In this document: positions 1 to 7,505 of the stretch, one piece after another
Numbering within the stretch: the stretch's first letter is position 1
Layout of the letters: each line of letters starts with the position of its first letter
NCBI RefSeq assembly: GCF_900119825.1
Contig: NZ_FPKR01000011.1
Location: 124,001 to 188,000 of the forward strand
Reading direction: 5' to 3'
Source: Chitinimonas taiwanensis DSM 18899
GTDB lineage: Bacteria; Pseudomonadota; Gammaproteobacteria; Burkholderiales; Chitinimonadaceae
DNA: 64,000 nt
The notes under the pieces: model-generated
Told to the model about the DNA's origin: nothing
What the model saw: the letters and a program-made list of their open reading frames with translations, nothing else
Database searches by the model: none
Translations under genes and position numbers: made by a program

Positions 1-630
1 AGCCCGATTGCCCAGCTGATCCTGGTGCCGGCCCTGCCGGACTTTCATGCGCGCTATCCCGATATCCAGCTCGACCTGGGCGTGAGCGACCGGCTGGTGG
101 ATGTGATTGGCGACCATGTCGACTGCGTGCTGCGCGGCGGTGCGCTGGCTGATTCCACGCTGATCGCGCGCCGCATCGGCGAGCTGCACTTTGCGGCCTA
201 TGCGGCGCCCAGCTATCTGGCGCGCGCCGGCCTGCCCACGCACCCGACCGAGCTAGAAAACAGCCATCACCGTACGGTCGGCTTTCTGGCCGCCAGCACC
301 GGCAAGCTGGCGCCGATCAGCGTGTGGCGCGGTGCCGAGCGCGTCGAGTTGGCCGGGCGCTATACCGTGGCGCTGGATGATGGCAGCGCGTATCTGGCGG
401 CTGGCCTGGCCGGGATGGGCATACTCTGGCTGCCCGACTATATGGCGCGCCCGCAGCTGGAGCAGGGCCGTCTGGTTGCGCTGTTCGAGGACTGGCAAGC
501 GCCAAGCATGCCGCTGCAGGTGGTCTACCCGCCCAACCGCCATCTGAGCGCCAAGCTCAGGGCCTTCATCGCCTGGCTTTGCGAGCTGATGGCGCGCCAT
601 GCGCCCCTGGATACTTCGCCGCCTACCTAG
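1..630 (+). CDS. LysR-family regulator, C-terminal effector domain (5' truncated by window edge)
   Basis: The reading frame is open from base 1 and stops at 630, giving about 209 residues with no N-terminal winged helix, so the gene begins left of the window. The visible part matches a LysR substrate-binding domain: a start of the form PALPDFHARYPDIQLDL, then DCVLRGG, an APSYLARAG segment, a DDGSAYLAAGLAGMGILWLPDY core and a C-terminal PPNRHLSAKLRAFIAWL segment. These patterns are typical of LysR proteins close to the E. coli YafC/DsdC-like group. Members bind DNA and usually control a divergent neighbour, which here would lie outside the window. The effector cannot be deduced. The gene is co-directional with the next gene but separated by 128 bp. 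Confidence 0.85.
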   Translation, partial: SPIAQLILVPALPDFHARYPDIQLDLGVSDRLVDVIGDHVDCVLRGGALADSTLIARRIGELHFAAYAAPSYLARAGLPTHPTELENSHHRTVGFLAASTGKLAPISVWRGAERVELAGRYTVALDDGSAYLAAGLAGMGILWLPDYMARPQLEQGRLVALFEDWQAPSMPLQVVYPPNRHLSAKLRAFIAWLCELMARHAPLDTSPPT

Positions 631-758
631 GCTGGGCGCACTTGCCGTGCTTGGGAAATTTTTTTGCGGTCGCTGCATCCAGAATGCGCGCGCCTGGCTA
701 GTAGGGGAAGTGAGCCTCGGCCACATCGCCTTTATCCCCAAAAACCAGGAGCTATTCC

Positions 759-1316
759 ATGCGTACCGCTACCAGCCTGCTTACCCTTGGCGCCGCCACC
801 TTCCTATCGGCCTGCGCCGGCCTGCCTGCCATGCCCGAGATGGCCAAACCGTTCAGCCAGGATGGCCTGCCCGATGCTGTCAAAGTGCCCGCCGGCCATG
901 CCGTGGCACTGGAAAGCGTGGGCGTGGGCGAAATCACCTATGAATGCCGTGCCAAGGCTGCCATGCCCGGCAGCCACGAATGGGTGTTCCTTGGTCCCAT
1001 GGCCGAGCTCAAGAATCGGCAGGGCGCCAAGCTGGGCAGCTATTACGGCCCGCCCGCCACCTGGGCAGCGCTGGACGGCAGCAAGCTCACCGGCAGCCAG
1101 CTGGCCGTGGCACCGGCCGCGCCGGGCAATATCCCGCTGCAACTGGTCAAGGCCAACCCGGCCGTCGGCGCGGGGCTGCTGAGCGGGGTCAGCCATATCC
1201 AGCGCGTGGCCACCCAGGGCGGCGTGGCGCCGGCCAGCCCTTGCGATGCCAGCAGCGTGGGCAAGCAGCAGCGCGTGCCCTACCAGGCCGATTACATCTT
1301 CTGGAAGGCGGCTTGA
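759..1316 (+). CDS. DUF3455 family putative lipoprotein
   Basis: This 185-residue protein opens with a lipoprotein-like signal (MRTATSLLTLGAATFLSACAG) with the lipobox LSAC, so Cys19 is the likely lipidated residue. The mature part has hallmarks of DUF3455: VPAGHAVALESVGVGEITYEC near the start, HEWVFLGPMAEL, GSYYGPPATWAALDGSKLTG and a final YQADYIFWKA. The family has no established biochemical role; members are exported and often sit next to sigma factor or oxidative-stress genes. A Shine-Dalgarno-like CCAGGAG lies about 7 bases before the ATG. The next gene is an ECF sigma factor 60 bp downstream in the same direction, so the protein may belong to that regulon; this is inference. Confidence 0.75.
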   Translation: MRTATSLLTLGAATFLSACAGLPAMPEMAKPFSQDGLPDAVKVPAGHAVALESVGVGEITYECRAKAAMPGSHEWVFLGPMAELKNRQGAKLGSYYGPPATWAALDGSKLTGSQLAVAPAAPGNIPLQLVKANPAVGAGLLSGVSHIQRVATQGGVAPASPCDASSVGKQQRVPYQADYIFWKAA

Positions 1317-1337
1317 ACCCCCTGTGTGCAACTGCTA

Positions 1338-1363
1338 GTGTCGGCGCTCGATTGCGCCGACAC
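1338..1363 (+). other. Perfect 10-bp inverted repeat just before the ECF sigma gene
   Basis: GTGTCGGCGC at 1338-1347 and GCGCCGACAC at 1354-1363 form a perfect stem around a 6-base loop. There is no T-run after it, so it is not a canonical intrinsic terminator. It lies 4 bases before the AAGG ribosome-binding site of the sigma gene. It could be an mRNA hairpin limiting sigma translation, a factor-assisted end of the DUF3455 transcript, or a DNA operator. Confidence 0.6.
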
Positions 1364-1376
1364 CGCCAAGGTCCGT

Positions 1377-1925
1377 ATGCCCATCCCGCCAAGTTTTGAC
1401 TATGAAGCAGCCGTGCTGGCCTGCGCGCGCGGCGAGCAGTTTGCGCTGCGCGCCCTCTACGAGCGCGAGGCGCGCTGGTTGCTGGGCGTGGCCCTGCGCA
1501 TCGTGCGCGACCGGGAGCGGGCCGAGGATGTGCTGCAGGAGGCCTTCATGCAGGTCTGGCAGCATGCGCACAGCTATCAGCCGCAGCTCGGATCTGCACG
1601 TGGCTGGCTATATACCATCGTACGCCATCAGGCGCTGAAGGCGGTGCGCGACCCGGCGCGCCTGCAGGTACTGGAGCCAGAGGCGCTGACGGCGCTATCC
1701 GATCAGATGGCGAGCGCCGATAGCGCAGCCGAGCGCGAGCTGGATGCCGAGAGCCTGGAGCGCTGCCTGCAGCACCTGGATGAGGCGCGGCGAGCCTGTG
1801 TGCTGCACGCCTTTGTCGACGGTTATACCCATGAACAGATCGCCGCCCGGCTGGCAACACCGCTCGGCACGGTCAAATCCTGGATACGGCGCAGCCTGGC
1901 CAGCCTGAAGGAGTGCCTGGTATGA
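1377..1925 (+). CDS. ECF-type RNA polymerase sigma factor
   Basis: The 182-residue product has the two domains of group 4 (ECF) sigma factors. Region 2 runs over about residues 17-80 with LRALYEREARWLLGVALRIVRDRERAEDVLQEAFMQVWQ followed by GWLYTIVRHQAL. Region 4 runs over about 123-175 with HAFVDGYTHEQIAARLATPLGTVKSWIRRSLASLKECL, the recognition helix-turn-helix. The ATG at 1377 was chosen because AAGG sits 5-6 bases before it; a GTG at 1326 in frame would put the hairpin at 1338-1363 inside the coding region and add residues that do not look like sigma. The stop overlaps the start of the next gene (ATGA), so the two are translationally coupled. Architecture and partner resemble SigK/RskA pairs. 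The inducing signal is not visible. Confidence 0.92.
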   Translation: MPIPPSFDYEAAVLACARGEQFALRALYEREARWLLGVALRIVRDRERAEDVLQEAFMQVWQHAHSYQPQLGSARGWLYTIVRHQALKAVRDPARLQVLEPEALTALSDQMASADSAAERELDAESLERCLQHLDEARRACVLHAFVDGYTHEQIAARLATPLGTVKSWIRRSLASLKECLV

Positions 1926-2644
1926 TCGACTTGAACGACGCCACCCAGCGCAGTGCCGCAGCCGCCGAATATGTGCTGGGTACGCTGCCAGCCGAGGAAC
2001 AGAGGCAGCTGCGCGAGGCACTGCACCACGATCTGGCCCTGCGCGCCGAAGTCTATGACTGGCAGGACAAGCTACTGAGCCTGAGCCGGCATGCCGCACC
2101 AGCCGAACCCAGTACCGCGCTCTGGCCGCGCATCGACCGTGCGGTAAAGGCAATGGTGGCCGCGACGGCGCGGCCGGTGGCGCCAAGCCGCGCGGCATGG
2201 TGGCAGCGCCTTGGGCTGTGGCAAGGACTTAGCGGGGCCGCGCTGGCATTGAGCCTGCTGCTTGGTGTGCTGCTGGTGCAGCGAGCTGGGCCGGATGCGA
2301 GCGGCCCGCGCTATCTGGCCGTGCTGCAAAACCCGAGCACCCAGGCCACCGGCTGGGTGGTGGAATTGCAGGCCGGTCGCCCGTTGCGGCTGGTGCCGGT
2401 AGCAGGGGCTGATGTGCTGCCGCCTGGTCGTGCGCTGCAGTTCTGGACCAAGCCACAGGGCGCGGCCGGTCCGACTTCGCTGGGGCTGGTCCAGCCTGGC
2501 CAAGTGCTGGAATTGCCGCTGGCGCGTCTGCCGTCGGTGGAAGCGCAGCAGCTGTTCGAAATCACCCTGGAGCCGGAAACCGGCTCGCCGCTTGACCGCC
2601 CGACCGGGCCGATTCTCTACCTGGGCCGTACCGTGCCGATTTGA
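1922..2644 (+). CDS. Anti-sigma factor, RskA-like membrane protein
   Basis: The product is 240 residues. An N-terminal cytoplasmic segment includes AAAEYVLGTLPAEEQRQLREALHHDLALRAEVYDWQDKL, the pattern seen in zinc-free anti-sigma domains. A single hydrophobic helix follows at about residues 95-118 (GLSGAALALSLLLGVLLV). The periplasmic C-terminal half has the anti-sigma-K pattern with LQFWTKPQG and FEITLEPETGSP. It should hold the upstream sigma factor at the membrane and release it on a periplasmic signal. The ATG at 1922 overlaps the sigma stop by 4 bases, fixing the start and implying matched expression. A perfect terminator hairpin follows 20 bp after the stop, so the pair ends a transcription unit. 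Confidence 0.85.
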   Translation: MIDLNDATQRSAAAAEYVLGTLPAEEQRQLREALHHDLALRAEVYDWQDKLLSLSRHAAPAEPSTALWPRIDRAVKAMVAATARPVAPSRAAWWQRLGLWQGLSGAALALSLLLGVLLVQRAGPDASGPRYLAVLQNPSTQATGWVVELQAGRPLRLVPVAGADVLPPGRALQFWTKPQGAAGPTSLGLVQPGQVLELPLARLPSVEAQQLFEITLEPETGSPLDRPTGPILYLGRTVPI

Positions 2645-2664
2645 GCCCGGTAGGGAGTAAAACA

Positions 2665-2692
2665 AAACGCCCCTGCCAAAGCAGGGGCGTTT
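2665..2692. terminator. Bidirectional intrinsic terminator between anti-sigma gene and sodB
   Basis: AAACGCCCCTGC at 2665-2676 pairs perfectly with GCAGGGGCGTTT at 2681-2692 around a CAAA loop. The A-tract on one side and T-tract on the other suit termination from both converging genes. Confidence 0.85.
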
Positions 2693-2727
2693 CACTGGCG
2701 GTCTGGCCCATGGGGCCGGACGAGGGC

Positions 2728-3318
2728 TTAGCCCAGGCGGGCGGCAACCACGTCCCAATCGACCAGCTTCCAGAAGCCTTCCAGGTAGTTCGGGCGGCTG
2801 TTACGGTAGTCGATGTAGTAAGCGTGTTCCCACACGTCGGCGGTCAGCAGCGCGGTGTCGGCGGTGGTCAGCGGGGTGCCGGCAGCGCTGGTGTTGACGA
2901 TATCGAGCGAGCCATCAGCCTTCTTGACCAGCCAGGTCCAGCCCGAGCCGAAGTTGCCAGCTGCGGCGGTGTTGAAGGCCTTCTTGAACTCGTCGAAGGA
3001 ACCCCACTTGGCATTGATGGCGTCGGCCAGCTTGCCAGCCGGTGCACGGTCGGCTGCTGCGGCGTTCGGCTTGAAGCCCAGCCAGAAGAAAGTGTGGTTC
3101 CAGACCTGGGCGGCGTTGTTGAACAGACCACCGGCCGGAGCCTTCTTCACGATCTCTTCCAGGCTGGCGTTTTCGTGCTCGGTGCCCTTGATCAGATTGT
3201 TCAGATTGGTGATATAGGTCTGATGGTGCTTGCCGTAGTGGTACTCGAGGGTCTCCTTGGACATAAAGGGAGCCAGGGCGTCGAGGGCGTAGGGCAGTTC
3301 GGGCAGCTTGTGTTCCAT
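2728..3318 (-). CDS. sodB: Iron superoxide dismutase
   Basis: The product is 196 residues, standard for the Fe/Mn SOD family, and converts superoxide to oxygen and hydrogen peroxide in the cytoplasm. The four metal ligands are visible: His27 ([10 protein letters not shown]), His75 (VWNHTFFW), Asp161 and His165 ([13 protein letters not shown]). [14 protein letters not shown] around residues 118-131 and the [13 protein letters not shown] ending favour the iron rather than manganese type. The start at 3318 begins with [10 protein letters not shown] and has GGAG 7 bases upstream; the open frame extends further upstream but that part has no family resemblance and overlaps the promoter. It is a single-gene unit between a promoter at 3383-3411 and the terminator at 2665-2692. 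Confidence 0.96.
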   Translation of the reverse strand: MEHKLPELPYALDALAPFMSKETLEYHYGKHHQTYITNLNNLIKGTEHENASLEEIVKKAPAGGLFNNAAQVWNHTFFWLGFKPNAAAADRAPAGKLADAINAKWGSFDEFKKAFNTAAAGNFGSGWTWLVKKADGSLDIVNTSAAGTPLTTADTALLTADVWEHAYYIDYRNSRPNYLEGFWKLVDWDVVAARLG

Positions 3319-3382
3319 GACAGTTCTCCAGGACGGTTTTGATAGGCCTAGCCTTGCAGGCTGGCTCTCGGGAAGACGCGAA

Positions 3383-3411
3383 ATCATAGCGCAGCAAGGG
3401 GCTGCGGCCAA
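3383..3411 (-). promoter_or_regulatory. Sigma-70-like promoter of sodB
   Basis: On the minus strand TTGGCC (3406-3411) is followed after 17 bases by TATGAT (3383-3388). It lies 65 bases before the sodB start, with no other gene in between. Confidence 0.55.
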
Positions 3412-3534
3412 TGGTTGACTAAATTACTACGTTATTCCGCCGGCTTCTGAACCGTGCCGGTGCGCGGCCCAGCTGGGCGGTCGTCTGGAGCTTTTGCGCT
3501 ATCATGGCGCGGTCTTGAACCGAAATGCTGCTCC

Positions 3535-4452
3535 ATGACCTGGCTCGCGCTCGTCCTCGCTCTCGTCCTCGAACAGTTCCGGCCCATCGGCCGGGGCAAT
3601 CCTTTCTACGGTGCTTACCGCGGCTTTGCCGAAGCGGTGGAGCGCAACTTCAATGCTGGTGAATACCAGCACGGCGTGGTTGGCTGGTTGATTGCGGTGC
3701 TGACGCCCACTGCGCTGGTGCTCAGCATCTGGGGTGGTTTGCAGCTCGTGCACTGGGCCGCTGCCTGGCTGTTCGGCCTGGCCGTGCTGTGGGTGACCAT
3801 GGGCTTTCGCCAGTTCAGCTCGGCCTTTACTGGCGTGGCCGAGGCGCTGCGCGATGACGATCTGCCCAAGGCGCGCGAGCTCTTGGCCAGCTGGACGCGC
3901 GAGCCAAGCAGCGAGCTGAGCAGCAATGAGGTGGCGCGTCTGGCCATTGAACAGGGCCTGATCGATGCCTACCGCCATGTGTTCGGCCCGATGTTCTGGT
4001 TCATCGTGCTCGGCCCGGCCGGCGCGGTGGCCTATCGCGCCACCACGGTGCTGCAGCTCAAATGGGGTGCGCGCGACCGTCGTCGTGGCGAGCGCTTTGG
4101 CAGCTTTGCCGACAAGGCGGCCGATGCCATCGACTGGCTACCAATCCGCGTGACCGCGGCCAGCTTCGCCATCGTGGGCGACTTCGAGGATGCGGTGTTC
4201 TGTTGGCGTCAGCAGGCCGAGCGCTGGGCCAGCGCGGCCTACGGCATCCTGCTGGCGGCCGGTGCCGGCGCCATCGGCGTGCGCCTCGGTATGCCGCTGC
4301 ACCAGAACTACACGGTGACCTTCCGCCCCGAACTGGGCCTGGGTGAAGAGGCCGATGCCAATATGCTCAATAGCGCGGTCGGCCTGGTCTGGCGCACGCT
4401 GCTGTGCTGGCTCTTACTAGTGCTGGTGGTCACGGTGGCCTTCTGGCTTTAG
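3535..4452 (+). CDS. CobD/CbiB-like (AmpE-like) integral membrane protein
   Basis: The 305-residue product begins MTWLALVLALVLEQFRPI, the typical start of the betaproteobacterial CobD/CbiB family relatives. Hydrophobic segments lie near residues 1-15, 45-70, 75-95, 145-165, 235-255 and 283-304. Central family-like motifs are EVARLAIEQGLIDAYRHVFGPMFWFIVLGPAGAVAYR and FADKAADAIDWLPIRVTAASFAIVGDFEDA. True CbiB makes adenosylcobinamide phosphate and AmpE senses cell-wall stress; no cobalamin genes are in this window, so an exact role is not claimed. The ATG at 3535 was preferred over an upstream in-frame GTG because the hydrophobic helix starts directly there. It is a single-gene unit with a terminator at 4588-4612. 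Confidence 0.8.
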   Translation: MTWLALVLALVLEQFRPIGRGNPFYGAYRGFAEAVERNFNAGEYQHGVVGWLIAVLTPTALVLSIWGGLQLVHWAAAWLFGLAVLWVTMGFRQFSSAFTGVAEALRDDDLPKARELLASWTREPSSELSSNEVARLAIEQGLIDAYRHVFGPMFWFIVLGPAGAVAYRATTVLQLKWGARDRRRGERFGSFADKAADAIDWLPIRVTAASFAIVGDFEDAVFCWRQQAERWASAAYGILLAAGAGAIGVRLGMPLHQNYTVTFRPELGLGEEADANMLNSAVGLVWRTLLCWLLLVLVVTVAFWL

Positions 4453-4455
4453 CGC

Positions 4456-4550
4456 CATCCACAAAACGGCGCTGGCCGCGTTGTGCTCACTTGCCGTACG
4501 TCTTGTACTGTCTGCGTTTCGCACGCCTTGCCAGCACCGTTTTGTGAATG
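4456..4550. repeat. Long imperfect palindromic intergenic element
   Basis: CACAAAACGGCGCTGG at 4460-4475 faces CCAGCACCGTTTTGTG at 4531-4546 with one mismatch in 16 pairs. The match extends outward to about 4456 and 4550. The 55-base centre holds a smaller GTAC..GTAC symmetry at 4496-4508. Such 90-100 bp intergenic hairpins resemble REP/MITE-type repeats; no second copy was seen in this window. Confidence 0.6.
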
Positions 4551-4587
4551 ACGCTGGCGCGCTGCGCGGATTTGATCAAGCTAAACC

Positions 4588-4612
4588 AGGACGGCCGCGG
4601 CCGTCCTTTTTT
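4588..4612 (+). terminator. Intrinsic terminator after the CobD/CbiB-like gene
   Basis: AGGACGGCC at 4588-4596 pairs with GGCCGTCCT at 4599-4607, followed by a run of six T. It separates the membrane-protein gene from the FAH-family gene. Confidence 0.8.
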
Positions 4613-4658
4613 CTGGCCCGCTTGTTAACATTGGGCCCTCGTTCACGCGGATGTCGCC

Positions 4659-5312
4659 ATGCCAGTCATACGCTTTACCGACCAGCGCGAACTGCCGGTC
4701 GCCAATATCTTCTGCATCGGGCGCAATTACGCCGCCCACGCGGCCGAGCTGGGCAACCAGGTCGAGCCCGAGCCGGTGGTCTTCCTCAAGCCCACCTCGG
4801 CCCTGCTGTACGAAGGCACGCCGATTCCCCTGCCGCCGCATGCGCAGGAGGTGCATTACGAGGGCGAGCTGGTCCTGGTAGTCGGGCAGGGCGGCAAGCA
4901 TATTCCGCGCGCCACGGCGCTCCAGCATATTGCCGGCTATGGCCTGGGCCTCGATCTGACTGCGCGCGATCTGCAAAGTCGCGCCAAGGAAAAAGGCCTG
5001 CCCTGGAGCGTGGCCAAGGGCTTCGATGGTTCGGCCTGCGTGAGCGCCTTCCTGCCTGCCGCCGCGCTACCCGAGCCTGGGGAAGTGCAGTTCTGGCTGG
5101 ATCTGAACGGCCAGCGCCGCCAGAACGGCGATGCCCGGCTGATGATCTATGAGCTGCCCTTTATCATCGAATACCTGTCCAGCCGCTTCAGCCTGCAGGC
5201 TGGCGATCTGATCTACACCGGCACGCCGGCCGGCGTGGGCGCGCTGCAGTCGGGCGATGTGCTGGAGATGGGGCTCGCTGACCTGCTGCGCGCGCGCTTC
5301 ACGGTGGCCTGA
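4659..5312 (+). CDS. Fumarylacetoacetate hydrolase family protein (acylpyruvase/oxaloacetate tautomerase type)
   Basis: The product is 217 residues, the length of the short YcgM/FAHD1-type enzymes. It carries FCIGRNYAAHAAELGN, VFLKPTSAL, HYEGELVLVVG with the metal ligands Glu68 and Glu70, the third ligand Asp99 in GLGLDLTARDLQ, then KGLPWSVAKGFDGS and the C-terminal GDLIYTGTPAGVGALQSGD. Members hydrolyse acylpyruvates or tautomerise or decarboxylate oxaloacetate using Mg2+ or Mn2+; the sequence cannot tell which. The start is MPVIRF at 4659. A small membrane-protein gene begins 1 base after the stop, so the two probably form one operon. Confidence 0.9.
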   Translation: MPVIRFTDQRELPVANIFCIGRNYAAHAAELGNQVEPEPVVFLKPTSALLYEGTPIPLPPHAQEVHYEGELVLVVGQGGKHIPRATALQHIAGYGLGLDLTARDLQSRAKEKGLPWSVAKGFDGSACVSAFLPAAALPEPGEVQFWLDLNGQRRQNGDARLMIYELPFIIEYLSSRFSLQAGDLIYTGTPAGVGALQSGDVLEMGLADLLRARFTVA

Positions 5313-5313
5313 T

Positions 5314-5577
5314 ATGCGTCGGCGCATGCGCATCCAGATGAAGCCGCGCTGGAGTGAGCAGGACACCGAGCTGCGCTCGAGCCGCGCGCCCGAGCCGGTA
5401 TCGCGCGGTTTCAAGCAGCTGGCGCTGCTCGGCATCGTGCTGTTCTGGCTGTTTTTCCTTGGCTGGTTGGGCGAGGGCGGTCAGGCGGGGATGGAAATGG
5501 GCTTCATGCTATTCGGCCTGTGCCAGCTGCCCATGCTGTGGCGCTGGATGCGCAATCAGCTCAATCGCTGGCGTTAA
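5314..5577 (+). CDS. Small hypothetical membrane protein
   Basis: This 87-residue product starts at the ATG in TGATATG, right after the previous stop. Residues 1-35 are basic and polar (MRRRMRIQMKPRWSEQDTELRSSRAPEP). Two hydrophobic segments follow: about 43-58 (LALLGIVLFWLFFLGW) and 64-80 (GMEMGFMLFGLCQLPMLW). It ends in a basic tail, WMRNQLNRWR. I do not recognise a family. Coupling to the FAH-family gene suggests co-expression only. A bidirectional terminator follows at 5598-5628. Confidence 0.65.
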   Translation: MRRRMRIQMKPRWSEQDTELRSSRAPEPVSRGFKQLALLGIVLFWLFFLGWLGEGGQAGMEMGFMLFGLCQLPMLWRWMRNQLNRWR

Positions 5578-5597
5578 GCCAGCAACCCCAGGCAAAT

Positions 5598-5628
5598 AAA
5601 AAAGCCGCTGTATATCAGCGGCTTTTTT
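5598..5628. terminator. Bidirectional intrinsic terminator, converging genes
   Basis: AAAAAAGCCGCTG at 5598-5610 pairs perfectly with CAGCGGCTTTTTT at 5616-5628 around a TATAT loop, between the small membrane-protein gene and tsaD. Confidence 0.9.
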
Positions 5629-5643
5629 GCGCCCAAGCTCGGC

Positions 5644-6657
5644 TCAGGCAGCGGGCAGGCTGGCCAGATCCCAGCGCGGGCGTACTGCGAAGGGGCCGGC
5701 GGTCTGCGCATGCATTAGGCGCTGCGCGCCGGCGAAGGCAATCATCGCGCCGTTGTCAGTGCACAGATCGAGCGGCGGGTAGAACACCTTGAACTTGCGC
5801 CGCGCAGCCATCAGGTTCAGCCCGTCGCGCAGCTGGCGATTGGCGCCTACGCCGCCGGCTACCACCAGCTGCTTGAGTCCGGTCTGCTTCATCGCGCCCA
5901 GGCATTTGCTGCTGATCACATCCACGATGGCGGCCTGGAAGGCCGCGCAGATATCGGCGCGGGTCTGCGTATCCAGCTCGGCCTGTTTCTTCACCAGGGT
6001 GAGCACCGCGGTCTTCAGGCCGGCAAAGCTGAAATCGAGATCACCCGAGTGCTGCATCGGGCGCGGCAGGGTAAAGCGGCTCGCATCGCCCTGCTCGGCC
6101 AGCTTGGACAGCGCCGGCCCGCCGGGGTAGCCGAGGCCAAGCAGCTTGGCGGTCTTGTCGAAGGCCTCGCCGGCGGCGTCGTCCAGCGTTTCGCCCAGCA
6201 ATTCGTAATGACCAACGCCATGCACGGCCATCAGCTGGGTATGGCCACCCGAGACCAGCAGGGCCACGAAGGGGAAGTCGGGGCGCGGGCTGGCCAAGAG
6301 CGGTGAGAGCAGATGGCCTTCCAGATGGTGGACGCCGATCACCGGCTTGCCCAGCGCCACACCGAGGCCATTCGCTACCGCGGCGGCGGTGAGTAGCGCA
6401 CCGGCCAGACCCGGCCCCTCGGTAAAGGCAATCGCATCGATATCGGCGCGCGTCTTGCCGGCTTCCTGCAGGCAGGCCTCGGTGAGCGGCAGCACGCGGC
6501 GGATATGGTCGCGCGAGGCGAGCTCGGGCACCACGCCGCCGTATTCGGCATGCATGGCCATCTGGGTATGCAGATGATGGGCGAGCAGGCCGTACTCGGT
6601 GTCGTAGAGCGCGACACCGGTTTCATCGCAGGAAGATTCGAGGCCGAGTACCAGCAT
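5644..6657 (-). CDS. tsaD: tRNA N6-adenosine threonylcarbamoyltransferase TsaD
   Basis: The 337-residue protein matches TsaD (YgjD/Kae1) over its whole length. It transfers the threonylcarbamoyl group to A37 of ANN-decoding tRNAs together with TsaB and TsaE. Visible motifs: [19 protein letters not shown] (ASKHA phosphate loop), [28 protein letters not shown], the metal-binding HHLEGH with His111 and His115, [15 protein letters not shown], and [15 protein letters not shown] with [10 protein letters not shown] near the end. The ATG directly abuts the stop codon of the barstar gene (TAAATG), so translation is probably coupled to the upstream barnase-barstar genes. The protein is essential in most bacteria, which makes that neighbourhood noteworthy. 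Confidence 0.97.
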   Translation of the reverse strand: MLVLGLESSCDETGVALYDTEYGLLAHHLHTQMAMHAEYGGVVPELASRDHIRRVLPLTEACLQEAGKTRADIDAIAFTEGPGLAGALLTAAAVANGLGVALGKPVIGVHHLEGHLLSPLLASPRPDFPFVALLVSGGHTQLMAVHGVGHYELLGETLDDAAGEAFDKTAKLLGLGYPGGPALSKLAEQGDASRFTLPRPMQHSGDLDFSFAGLKTAVLTLVKKQAELDTQTRADICAAFQAAIVDVISSKCLGAMKQTGLKQLVVAGGVGANRQLRDGLNLMAARRKFKVFYPPLDLCTDNGAMIAFAGAQRLMHAQTAGPFAVRPRWDLASLPAA

Positions 6658-6930
6658 TTAATCGAGGCTCACGCTGAAATCGTCGCGCTCGGTGGAGACG
6701 ATGTTCAGCACATCCATCACCCTTGCGAACCAGTCGCCCAGCGCCACGCGCGAAAAGCCCGCGTCATGCCAGGTGATCTCGACCTTGCCTTCGACATCGT
6801 TGGACAGCACGTCATAGACGGCATCCAGGCTGCGGCCGAGCGGGTATTCCAGCTCGAGCTGGCCTTCCAGTTGTTCGTAAAAATCCTCGACGCTGGAAAC
6901 GTTGACGAATTCGATGCGAGTCAGCGACAT
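6658..6930 (-). CDS. Barstar family RNase inhibitor
   Basis: The product is 90 residues, the same size as Bacillus barstar. The region LELEYPLGRSLDAVYDVLSNDVEGKVEITW aligns with the barnase-binding helix and loop of barstar; the two acidic positions that contact the enzyme are present as Asp36 and Asp40 (LDAVYD). It has no signal peptide and should stay in the cytoplasm, where it would block any barnase that fails to be exported. Its start overlaps the end of the RNase gene by 10 bases, and its stop touches the tsaD start. Identification rests on this motif plus the adjacent barnase gene, which together are convincing. Confidence 0.87.
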   Translation of the reverse strand: MSLTRIEFVNVSSVEDFYEQLEGQLELEYPLGRSLDAVYDVLSNDVEGKVEITWHDAGFSRVALGDWFARVMDVLNIVSTERDDFSVSLD

Positions 6931-7364
6931 GCGGGTGCTTCCGTGAATTGGTTGTAATGGTCGATGGTGACATAACGGCGGCCATCGGGGCGCGGCTCGA
7001 ACACGAGGCGCTGCGCGCCGCGTTTGCCGCCACGGTAATTGAGATCGGCTTCGCGCCAGCTGCCCTTGGGCAGGCGGCGCTCGAAATTGCGGAAGACATC
7101 GCCGCCCATACTCTTGCCTTCCAGCTCGGGCGAGGCCCACAGCGAGCGGCCCGGTCGCCAGCCCAGCTCGCGCGCGGTCTGCTTGGTGACGAACTTGGCC
7201 GGCAGCTGGCCGCTGCGGTTCAGCTGGCTCAGCGTTTCACTCAGCTCGCGCGCATTGAGCTTGCCCTGCAGGCGGCCGTTCAGATCGCGCACCACGCTGG
7301 CGCAATCGGGTAGTGGGGCGGCCAAGAGGGGCAGGCAGGCAAACAGGGCGAGCAAGGAGCGCAT
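6921..7364 (-). CDS. Secreted barnase-type guanyl-preferring ribonuclease
   Basis: The 147-residue product has a signal peptide (MRSLLALFACLPLLAA, cleavage near 16-18) and a C-terminal barnase fold. LPAKFVTKQTARELGW, GKSMGGDVFRNFERRLP, WREADLNY, QRLVFEP and YVTIDHYNQF follow the order of Bacillus barnase. The catalytic residues correspond to Glu105 (WREAD), Arg119 (QRL) and His136 (DHYN), so the enzyme looks active. Cys21 and Cys146 could form a disulfide after export. The family cleaves single-stranded RNA, preferring guanosine. The ATG at 7364 was chosen because the signal peptide starts there and GGAG lies about 7 bases upstream (GCTCCTTGCTC on the plus strand); the longer open frame runs antisense through the next gene. 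The inhibitor gene overlaps its 3' end. Confidence 0.9.
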   Translation of the reverse strand: MRSLLALFACLPLLAAPLPDCASVVRDLNGRLQGKLNARELSETLSQLNRSGQLPAKFVTKQTARELGWRPGRSLWASPELEGKSMGGDVFRNFERRLPKGSWREADLNYRGGKRGAQRLVFEPRPDGRRYVTIDHYNQFTEAPACR

Positions 7365-7505
7365 GGTCGTGACGGGCTTCGGGGGCGAAAGAGCGGCAAT
7401 TATCCGGCCCGCCCGGCTTGCGGTCAAAAGCGCGGCCGGGCGCCTTGGTGGCCTGGCGGGTAGATGACAATGGAACCTGGGCGGCCGGCTGCTTATCATA
7501 GGTCC

